64,000 bases of DNA, taken from positions 2,604,001 through 2,668,000 of the forward strand of contig CAXXVF010000002.1 of assembly GCA_963663605.2 (NCBI GenBank), given 5' to 3'. Below the pieces are notes generated by a model. It did not search any database. It was not told the DNA's origin and worked only from the letters and a program-made list of their open reading frames with translations. Position 1 is the first letter of the stretch, and each line of letters opens with the position of its first letter. The stretch comes from Sporobacter sp963663605. GTDB lineage: Bacteria; Bacillota; Clostridia; Oscillospirales; Oscillospiraceae. The translations under genes were made by a program, and so were the position numbers. Positions 46,595 through 55,978 of this stretch are shown piece by piece.

Positions 46595-48664
46595 TTAGTA
46601 GATTACGACGGTCGTGTCGACCGGCACCGTATTGTACATATAGGCGACGTCTTCGTCGTACATACGGACGCAGCCGTGGCTGATCGGAAAACCGATCCGC
46701 GCGTCGCTGACAGTCGTCGTTCCGGGGTAATAAAGTCTTGAATGAAAGGCGTATGCCGAGCTGTAGAAGTTGATGAGCGGCTTAACCGTATATTGTTTTG
46801 TCGTCCAGCCGACCGGCCTTTTAGCCAGGATGCTGAAAACGCCTGTCGGCGTTGCGTGGCCGGGCGCGCCTGTGCCGACTATAAAGGTCTTTTCCAGCTT
46901 CCAGCGGCCGGCTGAGCCGGTAAAGACGTTGACACGCTGATAAGCGATACTAACCCAGACCAAATAGTCCGTTTCGCTGGAATAGCCTTTAAGATTGACC
47001 CATTCTTCCTTTAAAATGCTCTCAAAGTCATTGGATTCCGCCCAGGCGAGCGTGTAGTCGCCCTTGTAGCCGGTCTTGACAAGAGACAGCACTTCCTGCG
47101 CGCTGAATTTGTTCCGGCTTTCAAGCGTCAGGCTTTTTTCGGTGCGGATTTCCTGATAAATGCCTTCGGGACTGCTGTAACTGAGAATGAATTTCAGCGT
47201 GGCCGTAACCGGAAGCTCGCTGCGGTAATCGGTTGCGTCAAAGCTCAATAAAGCAGTGTCCGTCTTGCCGAGATCTATTTCACTGCTCGATATCAGCGTA
47301 TCGTTAAGGTACCAACGTCCCGTGCAGTATATGTCTTTGTCGGACGCGTCGATTCTGACGGATGCTTCCAGCATCTCATAAGACGGCAGATCATCCGGGG
47401 CGGACAACGCGACTGAAACACCGTTAAGGCCATAATTCTCATTGACGGTTATATCAGACGCATTGACTGATATCTTGCTGTCCTCGGCGTTGTCGGTAAG
47501 CATCCTGACGTTGCCGTAGCCGCCAACGGTTGTATCCGGCCCGTAAAGATCGCACTGACCGCAGTAGCCGTTGACCGTTATTGTATTGCCGGCGGCGGTA
47601 GTGAGTATTTTCAAGCTGGCGACGGTGACCCCCGGGTTTATGAGGATCCGATTGCCGCTGCCGCTGACAGTGAGGCTGTTGACGGAGCTGTTGATGACGA
47701 CGTCTCTGTTATCTCCGGTGATCTCAACATCGGATATACTGCCGCCGAGATAGATTTTGCCGCTTCCGGTACCGACGACAACCGTTTTGATGTCATTGGC
47801 GGCGTTCGGCGCAAAGTTCAAGTCGCCGCTTCCGGCGGCAATGATGACCCGGCCGATTTGGCAGGAATTAAGGGTAAGCAGGTTTAAAAGTGCGCTGCGT
47901 ATAACGATGGCGGGAGCTGAAACATTTCGTAAAAGGATATCTGAAGATGAACAGTCAAAAAATACGCTGCCGTCAAAATCCATACCGCTCAGACTGGCGT
48001 CGCCCGAAACGACAATATTGCCATCGCCTGAAACAACGCTGCCGGCGTCTAAATAATCCGAGGCGATTTTATACAGGACCGTAACGAATTCGGCGCGCGT
48101 CATACGGTCATTTATATGTAGAGCGCCCCCGTAGCCCTCAATATAGCCGCCGGCCACGAGCGCGGCCACAGCCGGACGGAATACGCCCGTAAGAATATGC
48201 CCGTCGGAAAAGCCGAGAAGGACGGACGTATCCTGCGCCGGACAGACGAGCTGAAAGGCTTCGGCCAGACAAACGAAAGCGTCGTGTCTTGAGATGGGAT
48301 CGCTTAAATCCAGGTGGTTGTTTTCCGGTGTGATGATGCCCAACGCAACGGCCTTTGACGCCGCGTCGTAATACCAGTCGTCCGGACAGATGCCCGCTAT
48401 TTCCGAAAGATCTGCGCGCTCTTCAGATGAAAACACGCGTGTGAGGATGGATACCATCTCGGCGCCCGTGAGCGGACCGTCAGGATCGAGGCTGCTGCCG
48501 CTGCCCTCAAGATGACCTTCATTTACGGCCTTTTCCAGTGTTTCTTCGGCCCAATGGCCCGAGATATTCGAATAACCGGCGCCGGCGGCGGCTGCGCCGA
48601 TGGAAGAAACGAGCAGGACGAACATCAGTAAAAATATGATCAGACGTGAAAAATAATGCTTCAT
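46595..48664 (-). CDS. SLH-domain surface protein with C-terminal L,D-transpeptidase domain
   Basis: A 689-residue exported protein. After a signal peptide (1-28) come three S-layer-homology repeats (about 30-215; YSNISGHWAEETLEKAV opens the first). Then comes a beta-rich stretch (about 220-400) of short repeated turns resembling a right-handed parallel beta-helix, a region of unknown fold (400-560), and a YkuD domain (about 565-689) with the catalytic signature ISHGCVRM. It likely attaches to the cell wall by SLH domains and cross-links peptidoglycan. GGGAG precedes the start. Confidence 0.9.
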   Translation of the reverse strand: MKHYFSRLIIFLLMFVLLVSSIGAAAAGAGYSNISGHWAEETLEKAVNEGHLEGSGSSLDPDGPLTGAEMVSILTRVFSSEERADLSEIAGICPDDWYYDAASKAVALGIITPENNHLDLSDPISRHDAFVCLAEAFQLVCPAQDTSVLLGFSDGHILTGVFRPAVAALVAGGYIEGYGGALHINDRMTRAEFVTVLYKIASDYLDAGSVVSGDGNIVVSGDASLSGMDFDGSVFFDCSSSDILLRNVSAPAIVIRSALLNLLTLNSCQIGRVIIAAGSGDLNFAPNAANDIKTVVVGTGSGKIYLGGSISDVEITGDNRDVVINSSVNSLTVSGSGNRILINPGVTVASLKILTTAAGNTITVNGYCGQCDLYGPDTTVGGYGNVRMLTDNAEDSKISVNASDITVNENYGLNGVSVALSAPDDLPSYEMLEASVRIDASDKDIYCTGRWYLNDTLISSSEIDLGKTDTALLSFDATDYRSELPVTATLKFILSYSSPEGIYQEIRTEKSLTLESRNKFSAQEVLSLVKTGYKGDYTLAWAESNDFESILKEEWVNLKGYSSETDYLVWVSIAYQRVNVFTGSAGRWKLEKTFIVGTGAPGHATPTGVFSILAKRPVGWTTKQYTVKPLINFYSSAYAFHSRLYYPGTTTVSDARIGFPISHGCVRMYDEDVAYMYNTVPVDTTVVIY

Positions 48665-48892
48665 AAGATACTCCCATGCATACGGATACAGAATTTAAAC
48701 GTACTTGCTGACAATTACAGGATATAGGGCAGCGCGCGAGAATTTTGATGTATTATGCCACCTTAAATAAATTCAATAGATAATTGGCGGAATGTAATTT
48801 CTGACAGTGCAGCAATATCCTATTTAATGCCTGAGCCCGGGTGTCAATTGTGTAAAAAACCAGCCTGACCGTTTGGGGCGTTGTTGACGGGA
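48665..48892. other. Intergenic region without a recognisable gene
   Basis: Together with the terminator to its right this gap is 359 bases. It contains the presumed promoter of the SLH/L,D-transpeptidase gene on the minus strand. I see no conserved RNA or coding region. Confidence 0.5.
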
Positions 48893-48938
48893 ATGTAAAA
48901 ACAGCCGTACAAATACGCCGTGACGCCTTTGTACGGCT
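48893..48938 (-). terminator. Terminator of the MFS/nitroreductase genes
   Basis: A perfect 11-bp stem (48903-48913 with 48928-48938) followed on the minus strand by GTTTTTAC. Confidence 0.8.
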
Positions 48939-49023
48939 AATCCGATGCCGATCATCGGTTTTCTGAACACGCTTGGGAATGTTTTTATATAACGCTGCTT
49001 TTTCCTTATGCGATCCACCCCAA

Positions 49024-49536
49024 TCAGATAAAACGGACCGTATCCTCGAGGGGCTTCCTCTGCGCGTGCAGCGGCCCGGGTTCCGCGTCATCAGCCGGAT
49101 ACCCAAGCGGCAGGATGCTCGACGGTACGAGGTTTTCAGGCAGATTGAATTCTTTGACAACGGCCGCCGGATCGAAGTAACAGACCCAGACGGTTCCGAG
49201 ACCGAGTTCTTCCGCCTCGAGCATCATATGTGAACAGATGATGCTTGCGTCAATTTCACCGTGATCCTTATTGTCAAACGGCCGTTTCCAGCTGGTGTTT
49301 TTGTCATAACAGACGAGAATCGCCGCCGGCGCGCCGTATATACACCGTGAGCACCGGTTCAGTTTTTCGAGCGCATCCGCGCTTTGCATGACGAATATCT
49401 GCTGGGGCTGAAAGTTTTTGGCGGTCGGCGCGATCTGACCGGCTTTCAGGATAATCGCCATCTTATCCTTTTCAACCGGCCGGTCGCTGTATTTGCGGAC
49501 GGAATATCTCTTTTCGGCAAGCTTTAAAAAATCCAT
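49024..49536 (-). CDS. Nitroreductase-family flavoprotein
   Basis: A 170-residue FMN-dependent reductase. The N-terminal FMN-contact motif is KRYSVRKYSDRPV, then AGQIAPTAKNFQPQQIF, and the C-terminal GYPADDAEPGPLHAQRKPLEDTVRFI. The short single-domain form is common in anaerobes. It begins 17 bases after the MFS gene and is probably cotranscribed. The substrate (quinone, nitro- or enoyl compound) is unknown. Confidence 0.88.
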   Translation of the reverse strand: MDFLKLAEKRYSVRKYSDRPVEKDKMAIILKAGQIAPTAKNFQPQQIFVMQSADALEKLNRCSRCIYGAPAAILVCYDKNTSWKRPFDNKDHGEIDASIICSHMMLEAEELGLGTVWVCYFDPAAVVKEFNLPENLVPSSILPLGYPADDAEPGPLHAQRKPLEDTVRFI

Positions 49537-49553
49537 AATTTCCTCCTTGTATA

Positions 49554-50771
49554 CTACACTTTAATTCTTCGTGACAGAATAAGATTGATAAGCGCAATAG
49601 CGGCCGCTGCCAGAAAGACATACTGATATCCGACGGCCGCCCATAAGAGGCCGCCGAAATACGGTATGGACATTGCTACGACATGGTCAATGCTGATCCC
49701 TGTTGAAATGGTCGGGGTGACGTCGGCGGGGTCCTTTGCTATTTTCTGCACATATGTCGACCGGGCCATTTCCACGGAACTCATGGAATTATCCAGGACA
49801 TAACAGCCGGCGATAATCACGATGGCGACGCCAGCTGTGAAGAGTTCGGCGGCATACGCATATCCGATGCAGACAGCAACCAGTATGACGGCTTCCAGCG
49901 TCAGGATAAACCGCTCTCCTTTGATATCGATAGCTTTACCGACGAGCTTTCTCGTGAGGATGCTGACAGCCGCCACGACTACGCCCAATATGGCAAACGT
50001 CGACGCGTCCATCTGGAACATCCGGATGAGCACCCACGGCGCGAAAGTCAGGAAAATCTGCTTTCTCGCTCCGTTTACAACGCTTAGCGCGTAGAAGAGC
50101 CTGAACTCTTTTTTAAAGACAAAGCGGATCTTTCTCTTCTCCGGTTTTCTGGGATGCATGAAAAAAACAAAAACCGCTGAAAACAACATGAAAACAGTTG
50201 CGATAATAAAAGCAAAACCATATGTAAAATTCAGGTATTTAAACCCCAGCCAGACGATTGCGTACGCAATGAGCATCCCGGTGATCGTGTATGCGCTGAT
50301 CCGGCCCAGACGCACACCGTGTTCCGCCCTGTCCGACAGCGACATGCCGATAGCCGGAGTGATCGTGAACATAATATGCTGGCCCATACTGAACACCATC
50401 ATCCATATGAGCATCGTTCCAAACGTGGGGGAAAGTACGCCTAATCCAAGCAAACCCGCGGCGGCGGCCAGTGTGCCGACGAAAATTATCCGGATGTCGC
50501 CTAAAAACGCCAAAAACGCCAAAACAAATACGATTAAAACACCGGGTAATTCCCTTGGAAATTCCACAAGGCCTCTGCCGTCGGCCGTCAGGTTGAAAAT
50601 GTCGCTTAAGTAGTTGTTGAATATGGTCATGAAGATGCCGGTTGCGATGCCGCCAAAAAGTCCCGCAAAAAGGAAAAGGCTGAAATCCTTATCGGATCGG
50701 AGGTTGCTGAAATAACGGCGCAGACCTTTTTTGTGAATAGGCTGAGCGTCGAGCTTATCTAATTTTTTCAT
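49554..50771 (-). CDS. Major facilitator superfamily transporter
   Basis: A 405-residue protein with about 12 hydrophobic helices in two halves, a charged loop near the middle (MHPRKPEKRKIRF) and a cytoplasmic N-terminal tail of about 30 residues. No substrate-specific motif is recognised. The downstream nitroreductase suggests export or import of a redox-active small molecule, but this is weak evidence. Confidence 0.85.
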   Translation of the reverse strand: MKKLDKLDAQPIHKKGLRRYFSNLRSDKDFSLFLFAGLFGGIATGIFMTIFNNYLSDIFNLTADGRGLVEFPRELPGVLIVFVLAFLAFLGDIRIIFVGTLAAAAGLLGLGVLSPTFGTMLIWMMVFSMGQHIMFTITPAIGMSLSDRAEHGVRLGRISAYTITGMLIAYAIVWLGFKYLNFTYGFAFIIATVFMLFSAVFVFFMHPRKPEKRKIRFVFKKEFRLFYALSVVNGARKQIFLTFAPWVLIRMFQMDASTFAILGVVVAAVSILTRKLVGKAIDIKGERFILTLEAVILVAVCIGYAYAAELFTAGVAIVIIAGCYVLDNSMSSVEMARSTYVQKIAKDPADVTPTISTGISIDHVVAMSIPYFGGLLWAAVGYQYVFLAAAAIALINLILSRRIKV

Positions 50772-50867
50772 TAAATGAAGCCTTTCTTTCTGGTAAGTTA
50801 AATTTTGACATGATTATAACACAACGGCAAAAAACCTACAACGTATAACTGCAAAATATACGTCGAA

Positions 50868-50901
50868 TGCAAAAAACGGCGCAGAAAAAACTGCGCCGTT
50901 T
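50868..50901 (-). terminator. Terminator of the zinc-ribbon metalloprotease gene
   Basis: A perfect 11-bp stem (50874-50884 with 50891-50901), loop of six, followed on the minus strand by a T-run (complement of A at 50871-50876). Confidence 0.85.
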
Positions 50902-50920
50902 ATCTTTCCGTGTGGAAGCA

Positions 50921-53425
50921 TCAGCCCACTGCCGATGCGCTGATGTCGTAATCGGTAACAATAAAATCAATATTGATACCGACGGATGCGCTGTGATAAT
51001 CGCCGTATGAGCCGTATCTATGATTGAAGTAGCCCATTATATTGACAGACATTGCGTTTTCCGGAACGACGGCGCTGATTGAATCGCTGATCGTATGTTC
51101 CTTGCCGTCCTTCGGTGAAGCCTGTTCAAGAGGTGTGCCGATCACTTTGCCGTCTTTATCGTAAAATGTGATCCGCATGGTCAGCTGGTTTTCCAAAATG
51201 TTGTATTCAATGCTGTCGTGCTCGCGGTCACGCGCACTGGCGACCATCTGCAGCCCGATCGCTTCGCCCGCGTTGCAATATCCGTTGTTAGTATAAGTAA
51301 AAGTCTCGTTTACATTGTTGGACACATCCGGTTCCACGAGACGTCCGCCGATAATGTTGAACGCATCGATGCGCATATTCGGCGCGGTGCATATACTGCC
51401 CGAACGGGCGTTGGGCGTGGGGTCGTCAAACCGGTCAAAGGTTACGGCTGCGACCTCCGGCATGGCGTCTGCGCAGGGGTCTTCAGGGGCGCTTGGCGAT
51501 GGCTCCGTATCGGGTGAAGCGGACGGTGAGCCGTCCGACGCATTATCCGTCGGGCCGTCGGGGCTCGTGCTCGGCGTCGGCTGTACGGCGCCGTCATTGT
51601 ACAGCATAACGGTAAGCGTGTATTCCTCGTTGTCGACAGAGAAGTAGCTGCCCTCGTGCAGGCCTACGAGCTGAATGAGATAGATATAACCGTCGGCTGT
51701 TTTAGAAGCGAAATTATTGAGATCGACAGTAGTTCCATCGCCGGATATTATGGTTATATTGCTGCCTTTGATGCAGTAAGCGCTGACATCGCAGCTGCCG
51801 GAGCCGTACACCCACAGCTTGGTCCCGTCGGGAATTGCACCGGACGCGACGTTGAGCGCCAAAAACTGCGGCCCGTATTGGTAGGCCGTGACCGTGTATT
51901 CCGCCAGCTTCAGATGTTCCGCACCATTCGGGAAAAGCGTATCCAGGCTTGTCCCGGAAGACGGTAGCTTGAGATTTGCCGCTGTGCCGAGCTGCCGTTC
52001 GTCTTCGGTTGGGTTGTTCGTCAGCCAGCCATATATGATGCCCGCAGTGTTGGTATATGCGAGCTTACCGGTGAGCAATTTGTGGTAATAGTCGGCGGCA
52101 TAACCGGATGGAGACCCGCAAATATCTGTGACAGCGTCGCACCACTGCAGATATGTGCCATAGCCGCGACTGGTGCCGGTATAGAGGCTGTGGATAAATC
52201 CGGGGTTTATGTATTCCTCCAGATACTGAAACAGCGGCATGCGCGCGTAGCCATGGTCGATAGTGGAGGCCCACGGGTACACACCGTCGAGCGTCTTCAA
52301 GCGGTTGCCGTTGACGACCTCACTGACATCGCCGCCGGTCTTCCATTCGTAATAGGTGGAAGCGGCCTCGTCGGTCCAGGTGCAGTTAAACGCCAGCGTG
52401 GTGTAGCAGTGCTGCATGAAATGGCCCATCTCGTGGACCACCAGCGGGAAGCAATTGCCGACCTTGTAATAGTTGATGCCGCCGTCGCCTATTTTTGAGA
52501 AATTCATCATGTTGAGGGAGATCGTGCTGTAATTAAGCGTCTTTATCGGCACGTACTCGCCGCTCATATCCCCAAGGTTCATTAGCTTTACGTCCATCGG
52601 CCAGTTTGTTCGCGGCTTGAAGCTGTAGCCTTCGTCTATGTAATACTGATAAGCGTTTTCAAGGTCGGTAAGGACGCCTTTGGCGATGTCCGCGTTCATC
52701 AGTCCGTACTTAATAGAGCTGGATGAGACAATGAGGCGGAAATGGCCGGGCTTGCTGTTATCTCCCGAAAATTGATAGGTGTGGTTATAAAACAATCCCA
52801 GACATAAGCCTTCCACAATGCGGCGGGAACCATCGCCCGCGCTGCGGATGGCGTTTTTAGCGTCAAGATAATCGGCGGGGATAAAAGTTGCTGAAGCTAC
52901 GCCGTCCCTGACTTCGGCCTCGAGCGGCAGATACGATAATGTCTCGTTGCCGTCAGCGTCCTCCACATAAGAAAGACCGATACCGACGACAAGTATATCG
53001 CCGCCGTTGAGCTCTATATCGCCGACATCGCAGGAGAAGGTGTACGGCTCCTGCGCCGCTTTCTCCCCAGCGGTTAGTTGATACAGTGACGTCAGACAGT
53101 CCTCGGGCGGTGCTTCGGATAATTCGACGACGTCAAGGCGGTTGTTTTGTATGCTTGAACTGATAATAAGTCCCGCTCCGACAATAAAAATTACCGCCAT
53201 TGCCGTTGCGAGTATGGCGGCGGCGACGCGTCCGCGCCGCCTGCTGCCGGACTGGCGTGTCCGCATCCGCTGTGTCGCCTGATATGCTGCGGACTGCTGC
53301 GGATAATTGTACGAAATGCCGGACGTAGGATGTTGTGGGAATTGCTGCATATTCATCGGTGCGCCGCATCCGATGCAGAAGCGGCTGCCGTCCGGATTAC
53401 TCTTACCGCATTTGTTGCAATACAT
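50921..53425 (-). CDS. Membrane-anchored zinc-ribbon protein with HExxH metalloprotease motif
   Basis: An 834-residue protein. Residues 1-23 are a zinc ribbon (CNKCGKSNPDGSRFCIGCG). One membrane helix lies near 67-90, so the bulk is outside the cell. Near residue 335 is HEMGHFMQH, a HExxH zinc-peptidase motif, with a likely third ligand in the following TDEAAS segment (gluzincin pattern). Around 620-660 a Pro/Ser/Thr/Asp-rich linker leads to a C-terminal beta-rich domain (about 665-834), perhaps for binding carbohydrate or wall. I do not recognise a named family. It is monocistronic and divergent from iorA. Confidence 0.75.
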   Translation of the reverse strand: MYCNKCGKSNPDGSRFCIGCGAPMNMQQFPQHPTSGISYNYPQQSAAYQATQRMRTRQSGSRRRGRVAAAILATAMAVIFIVGAGLIISSSIQNNRLDVVELSEAPPEDCLTSLYQLTAGEKAAQEPYTFSCDVGDIELNGGDILVVGIGLSYVEDADGNETLSYLPLEAEVRDGVASATFIPADYLDAKNAIRSAGDGSRRIVEGLCLGLFYNHTYQFSGDNSKPGHFRLIVSSSSIKYGLMNADIAKGVLTDLENAYQYYIDEGYSFKPRTNWPMDVKLMNLGDMSGEYVPIKTLNYSTISLNMMNFSKIGDGGINYYKVGNCFPLVVHEMGHFMQHCYTTLAFNCTWTDEAASTYYEWKTGGDVSEVVNGNRLKTLDGVYPWASTIDHGYARMPLFQYLEEYINPGFIHSLYTGTSRGYGTYLQWCDAVTDICGSPSGYAADYYHKLLTGKLAYTNTAGIIYGWLTNNPTEDERQLGTAANLKLPSSGTSLDTLFPNGAEHLKLAEYTVTAYQYGPQFLALNVASGAIPDGTKLWVYGSGSCDVSAYCIKGSNITIISGDGTTVDLNNFASKTADGYIYLIQLVGLHEGSYFSVDNEEYTLTVMLYNDGAVQPTPSTSPDGPTDNASDGSPSASPDTEPSPSAPEDPCADAMPEVAAVTFDRFDDPTPNARSGSICTAPNMRIDAFNIIGGRLVEPDVSNNVNETFTYTNNGYCNAGEAIGLQMVASARDREHDSIEYNILENQLTMRITFYDKDGKVIGTPLEQASPKDGKEHTISDSISAVVPENAMSVNIMGYFNHRYGSYGDYHSASVGINIDFIVTDYDISASAVG

Positions 53426-53593
53426 AGCATGAACCCCCCAGGTTTTATCAAACTACAAGAATAATAAACTGGATTATTTTGTTTGATTATTATAACATAA
53501 ACACTTAAGAAGTGATATAATACCCTGCATAAATACTTTCCAATGCGACATAATCTGCGTTTACTATAGGCGGATTTTTTATGAGGTGAGTTG

Positions 53594-55369
53594 TTGAAGA
53601 AGTTTTTAATGGGAAATGAGGCAATCGCGCTGGGCGCCATACACGCCGGCGTCAATCTGGTGTGCGGATATCCGGGCACGCCGTCGACAGAGATTCTCGA
53701 AACAGTTGCCCGGGAAAACGACGGCAGCATCTATGTGGAGTGGTCCGTCAACGAAAAGGCCGCCATGGAAGTGGCCGCAGGCGCTTCCTATGCGGGCGCG
53801 CGTACGCTTGTCACAATGAAACAGGTAGGACTCAACGTTGCGTCAGACCCTGTCATGAGTCTCAGTTATGTCGGCGTAAAGGGCGGCATGGTTGTCGTCG
53901 TGGCGGACGATCCCGGCCCGATCTCATCACAGACCGAGCAGGATACGCGCCACTTTGCCCGGTTTTCCAAGCTGCCGGTGTTTGACCCGTCGTCGCCCGA
54001 AGAGGCGTATGCGATGATAAAAGACGCCTTTGAGCTGTCCGAGGAATACGGCACGCCCGTTCTGCTCCGCCCGACGACGCGCGTCTGCCACGGCTGCGCG
54101 TCCATGGAGGTGGCGGATGTCCGGACGAAGCATGAGATCGACGGTTTTGAAAAAGACGCCAAGTGGGTCATTTTCCCGAGGGCGTCTTATGAGAACCACT
54201 TGAAAATAGAGCGGCGCAATCCCGTTTTGGGCGACCGCCTGTCGTATTATGAATTAAATACGGTTACCGGAAGCGGCAAAAAGGGTATCGCCGCCGGCGG
54301 CATCAGCTGGGAATACCTGCGTGAGGCGCTGGGCGATATGCAGCTGAAGCTATTTAAAGTTTCCACGCCGCATCCCTTCCCGGAAAGGCTGGCGCTTAAG
54401 TTTCTCGACGGGCTCGAAGAGGTCCTGGTGCTCGAGGAGCTCGACCCTGTTATCGAACGCGAGCTCGTATACATCTGCGGTAAATACCATCTGGACGTGC
54501 GTATAAGAGGCAAGCTGAGCGGCGACGCGCGGCAGGCCGGCGAAAACAGCGTAGAATCCGTAAAAGCGGCTGTGAATAATTTTTTACGGCTGCCCATGCC
54601 GCCTGCCGACAGTGAACTGCCGCCTTTGCCGGAACGGCCGCCCGTCCTGTGCGCCGGCTGTCCGCACCGGGGGTCGTTTTATGCCGTCAAGCAGGCTATG
54701 AAGGGCCAGAGGGCGGTATATGCCGGCGATATCGGATGTTATACGCTCGGCAACGCTATGCCGCTGGATATGGTGGACACCTGCCTGTGTATGGGCGCGG
54801 ACGTCACGATTGCGCAAGGGCTAAAACGGGCGGAGCCGGACGTCAAGAGCTTCGCTTTTATCGGAGACTCCACGTTTTTCGCATCCGGTATCACCGGCGT
54901 CGTCAACGCCGTATATAACGACTGCGATATTACGCTCATCGTGCTGGATAATTCGACGACGGCCATGACCGGCCAGCAGCCGCATCCCGGTACGGGCCGG
55001 ACGATGATGGGCAAGACGATGCCGAAAATCAGCATCCCCGACATCCTGAAGGCTGTCGGTATCGGGGAAGTCATCGTTGCCGATCCGTTTAATTTGGACG
55101 CGTCCGTTGCGGCGGTCAGAAAAGCCGCTGCGCACAAGGGCGTCTCCGCCGTCGTCTTTGAAGCGCCCTGCATCGCGCTGAGAAAACCGGACCCGTTATA
55201 CAAAGTGGACGAGACGCTGTGTATCGGCTGCAAAAAGTGCATTCGGGAACTCGGATGCCCCGCCATATCGTTTGAAGGAAAAAAGGCGTTTATCGAGCCA
55301 TCGCTCTGCTACGGCTGCTCCGTCTGCGCTCAAATATGCCCGACGAACGCGATAAAGGGAGGGCAGTGA
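53594..55369 (+). CDS. iorA: Indolepyruvate ferredoxin oxidoreductase, alpha subunit
   Basis: A 591-residue ThDP and iron-sulfur enzyme oxidising aryl pyruvates to aryl-acetyl-CoA with ferredoxin. The pyrimidine domain begins GNEAIALGAIHAG and has GYPGTPSTE. The ThDP domain (about 350-530) has CPHRGSFY, GDIGCYTLG and GDSTFFASGI. The C-terminal ferredoxin domain has two Cys sets (CIGCKKC, CYGCSVC). TTG at 53594 is taken as start (KKFLMGNEA follows; GAGGTGA 4 bases ahead); an adjacent TTG at 53591 is an alternative. First in an operon with IorB and PaaK for aromatic amino-acid fermentation. Confidence 0.95.
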   Translation: MKKFLMGNEAIALGAIHAGVNLVCGYPGTPSTEILETVARENDGSIYVEWSVNEKAAMEVAAGASYAGARTLVTMKQVGLNVASDPVMSLSYVGVKGGMVVVVADDPGPISSQTEQDTRHFARFSKLPVFDPSSPEEAYAMIKDAFELSEEYGTPVLLRPTTRVCHGCASMEVADVRTKHEIDGFEKDAKWVIFPRASYENHLKIERRNPVLGDRLSYYELNTVTGSGKKGIAAGGISWEYLREALGDMQLKLFKVSTPHPFPERLALKFLDGLEEVLVLEELDPVIERELVYICGKYHLDVRIRGKLSGDARQAGENSVESVKAAVNNFLRLPMPPADSELPPLPERPPVLCAGCPHRGSFYAVKQAMKGQRAVYAGDIGCYTLGNAMPLDMVDTCLCMGADVTIAQGLKRAEPDVKSFAFIGDSTFFASGITGVVNAVYNDCDITLIVLDNSTTAMTGQQPHPGTGRTMMGKTMPKISIPDILKAVGIGEVIVADPFNLDASVAAVRKAAAHKGVSAVVFEAPCIALRKPDPLYKVDETLCIGCKKCIRELGCPAISFEGKKAFIEPSLCYGCSVCAQICPTNAIKGGQ

Positions 55370-55370
55370 T

Positions 55371-55955
55371 ATGAACAGCAACATCATTCTGGCCGGCGTC
55401 GGCGGCCAGGGGACCGTATTGGCCTCCAAACTCATTGCGCTGTGCGCGCAAAACCGCGGACAGCATGTGCGTACCGCCGAAACGATCGGTATGGCGCAGC
55501 GCGGCGGCTGTGTTGTCAGCCATGTACGGTTCGGAGACGCCGTTTTCTCACCGATGGTTCCGAAGCGCCAAGCCGGCGTCATTATCGGATTTGAGCCGGC
55601 GGAAGCCGTGCGGTGCCTGCCGTACCTGAAGGAAGGCGGCGTTGTGGTCGTCAGCAAAAAGGCCGTCAAACCCGTCACCGCGTCGCTTGCGGGTTCGGAT
55701 TACGACGGAACGGAAGCGCTTAACTATCTGCGCCGTCATGTAAAAAAGCTCATTGTCGTTGACGGCGACGGCGTCTGCGCGGAATGCGGCTCCGCCAAAG
55801 TGCTCAATGTTGCGCTTTTGGGGGCGGCGTCCGAGTCCGGCATGTTGGGGATTCCTGTGTCAGAGCTTGAAAAGGCCGTCCGGGATCGGATTGATCCGCG
55901 CTTTATCGAAATGAACCTGAAAGCGCTGGCCGCCGGCGCCAAGACCGCGCGGTAA
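55371..55955 (+). CDS. iorB: Indolepyruvate ferredoxin oxidoreductase, beta subunit
   Basis: A 194-residue gamma-type subunit with GVGGQGTVLASKLIA at the N-terminus and the AQRGGCVVSHVRFG block, which binds CoA/contacts ThDP in the alpha subunit. One base after iorA with GGGAGGG ahead. Completes the two-subunit enzyme. Confidence 0.94.
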   Translation: MNSNIILAGVGGQGTVLASKLIALCAQNRGQHVRTAETIGMAQRGGCVVSHVRFGDAVFSPMVPKRQAGVIIGFEPAEAVRCLPYLKEGGVVVVSKKAVKPVTASLAGSDYDGTEALNYLRRHVKKLIVVDGDGVCAECGSAKVLNVALLGAASESGMLGIPVSELEKAVRDRIDPRFIEMNLKALAAGAKTAR

Positions 55956-55978
55956 CAGTAAGAGAGGGGCAACTTCCA

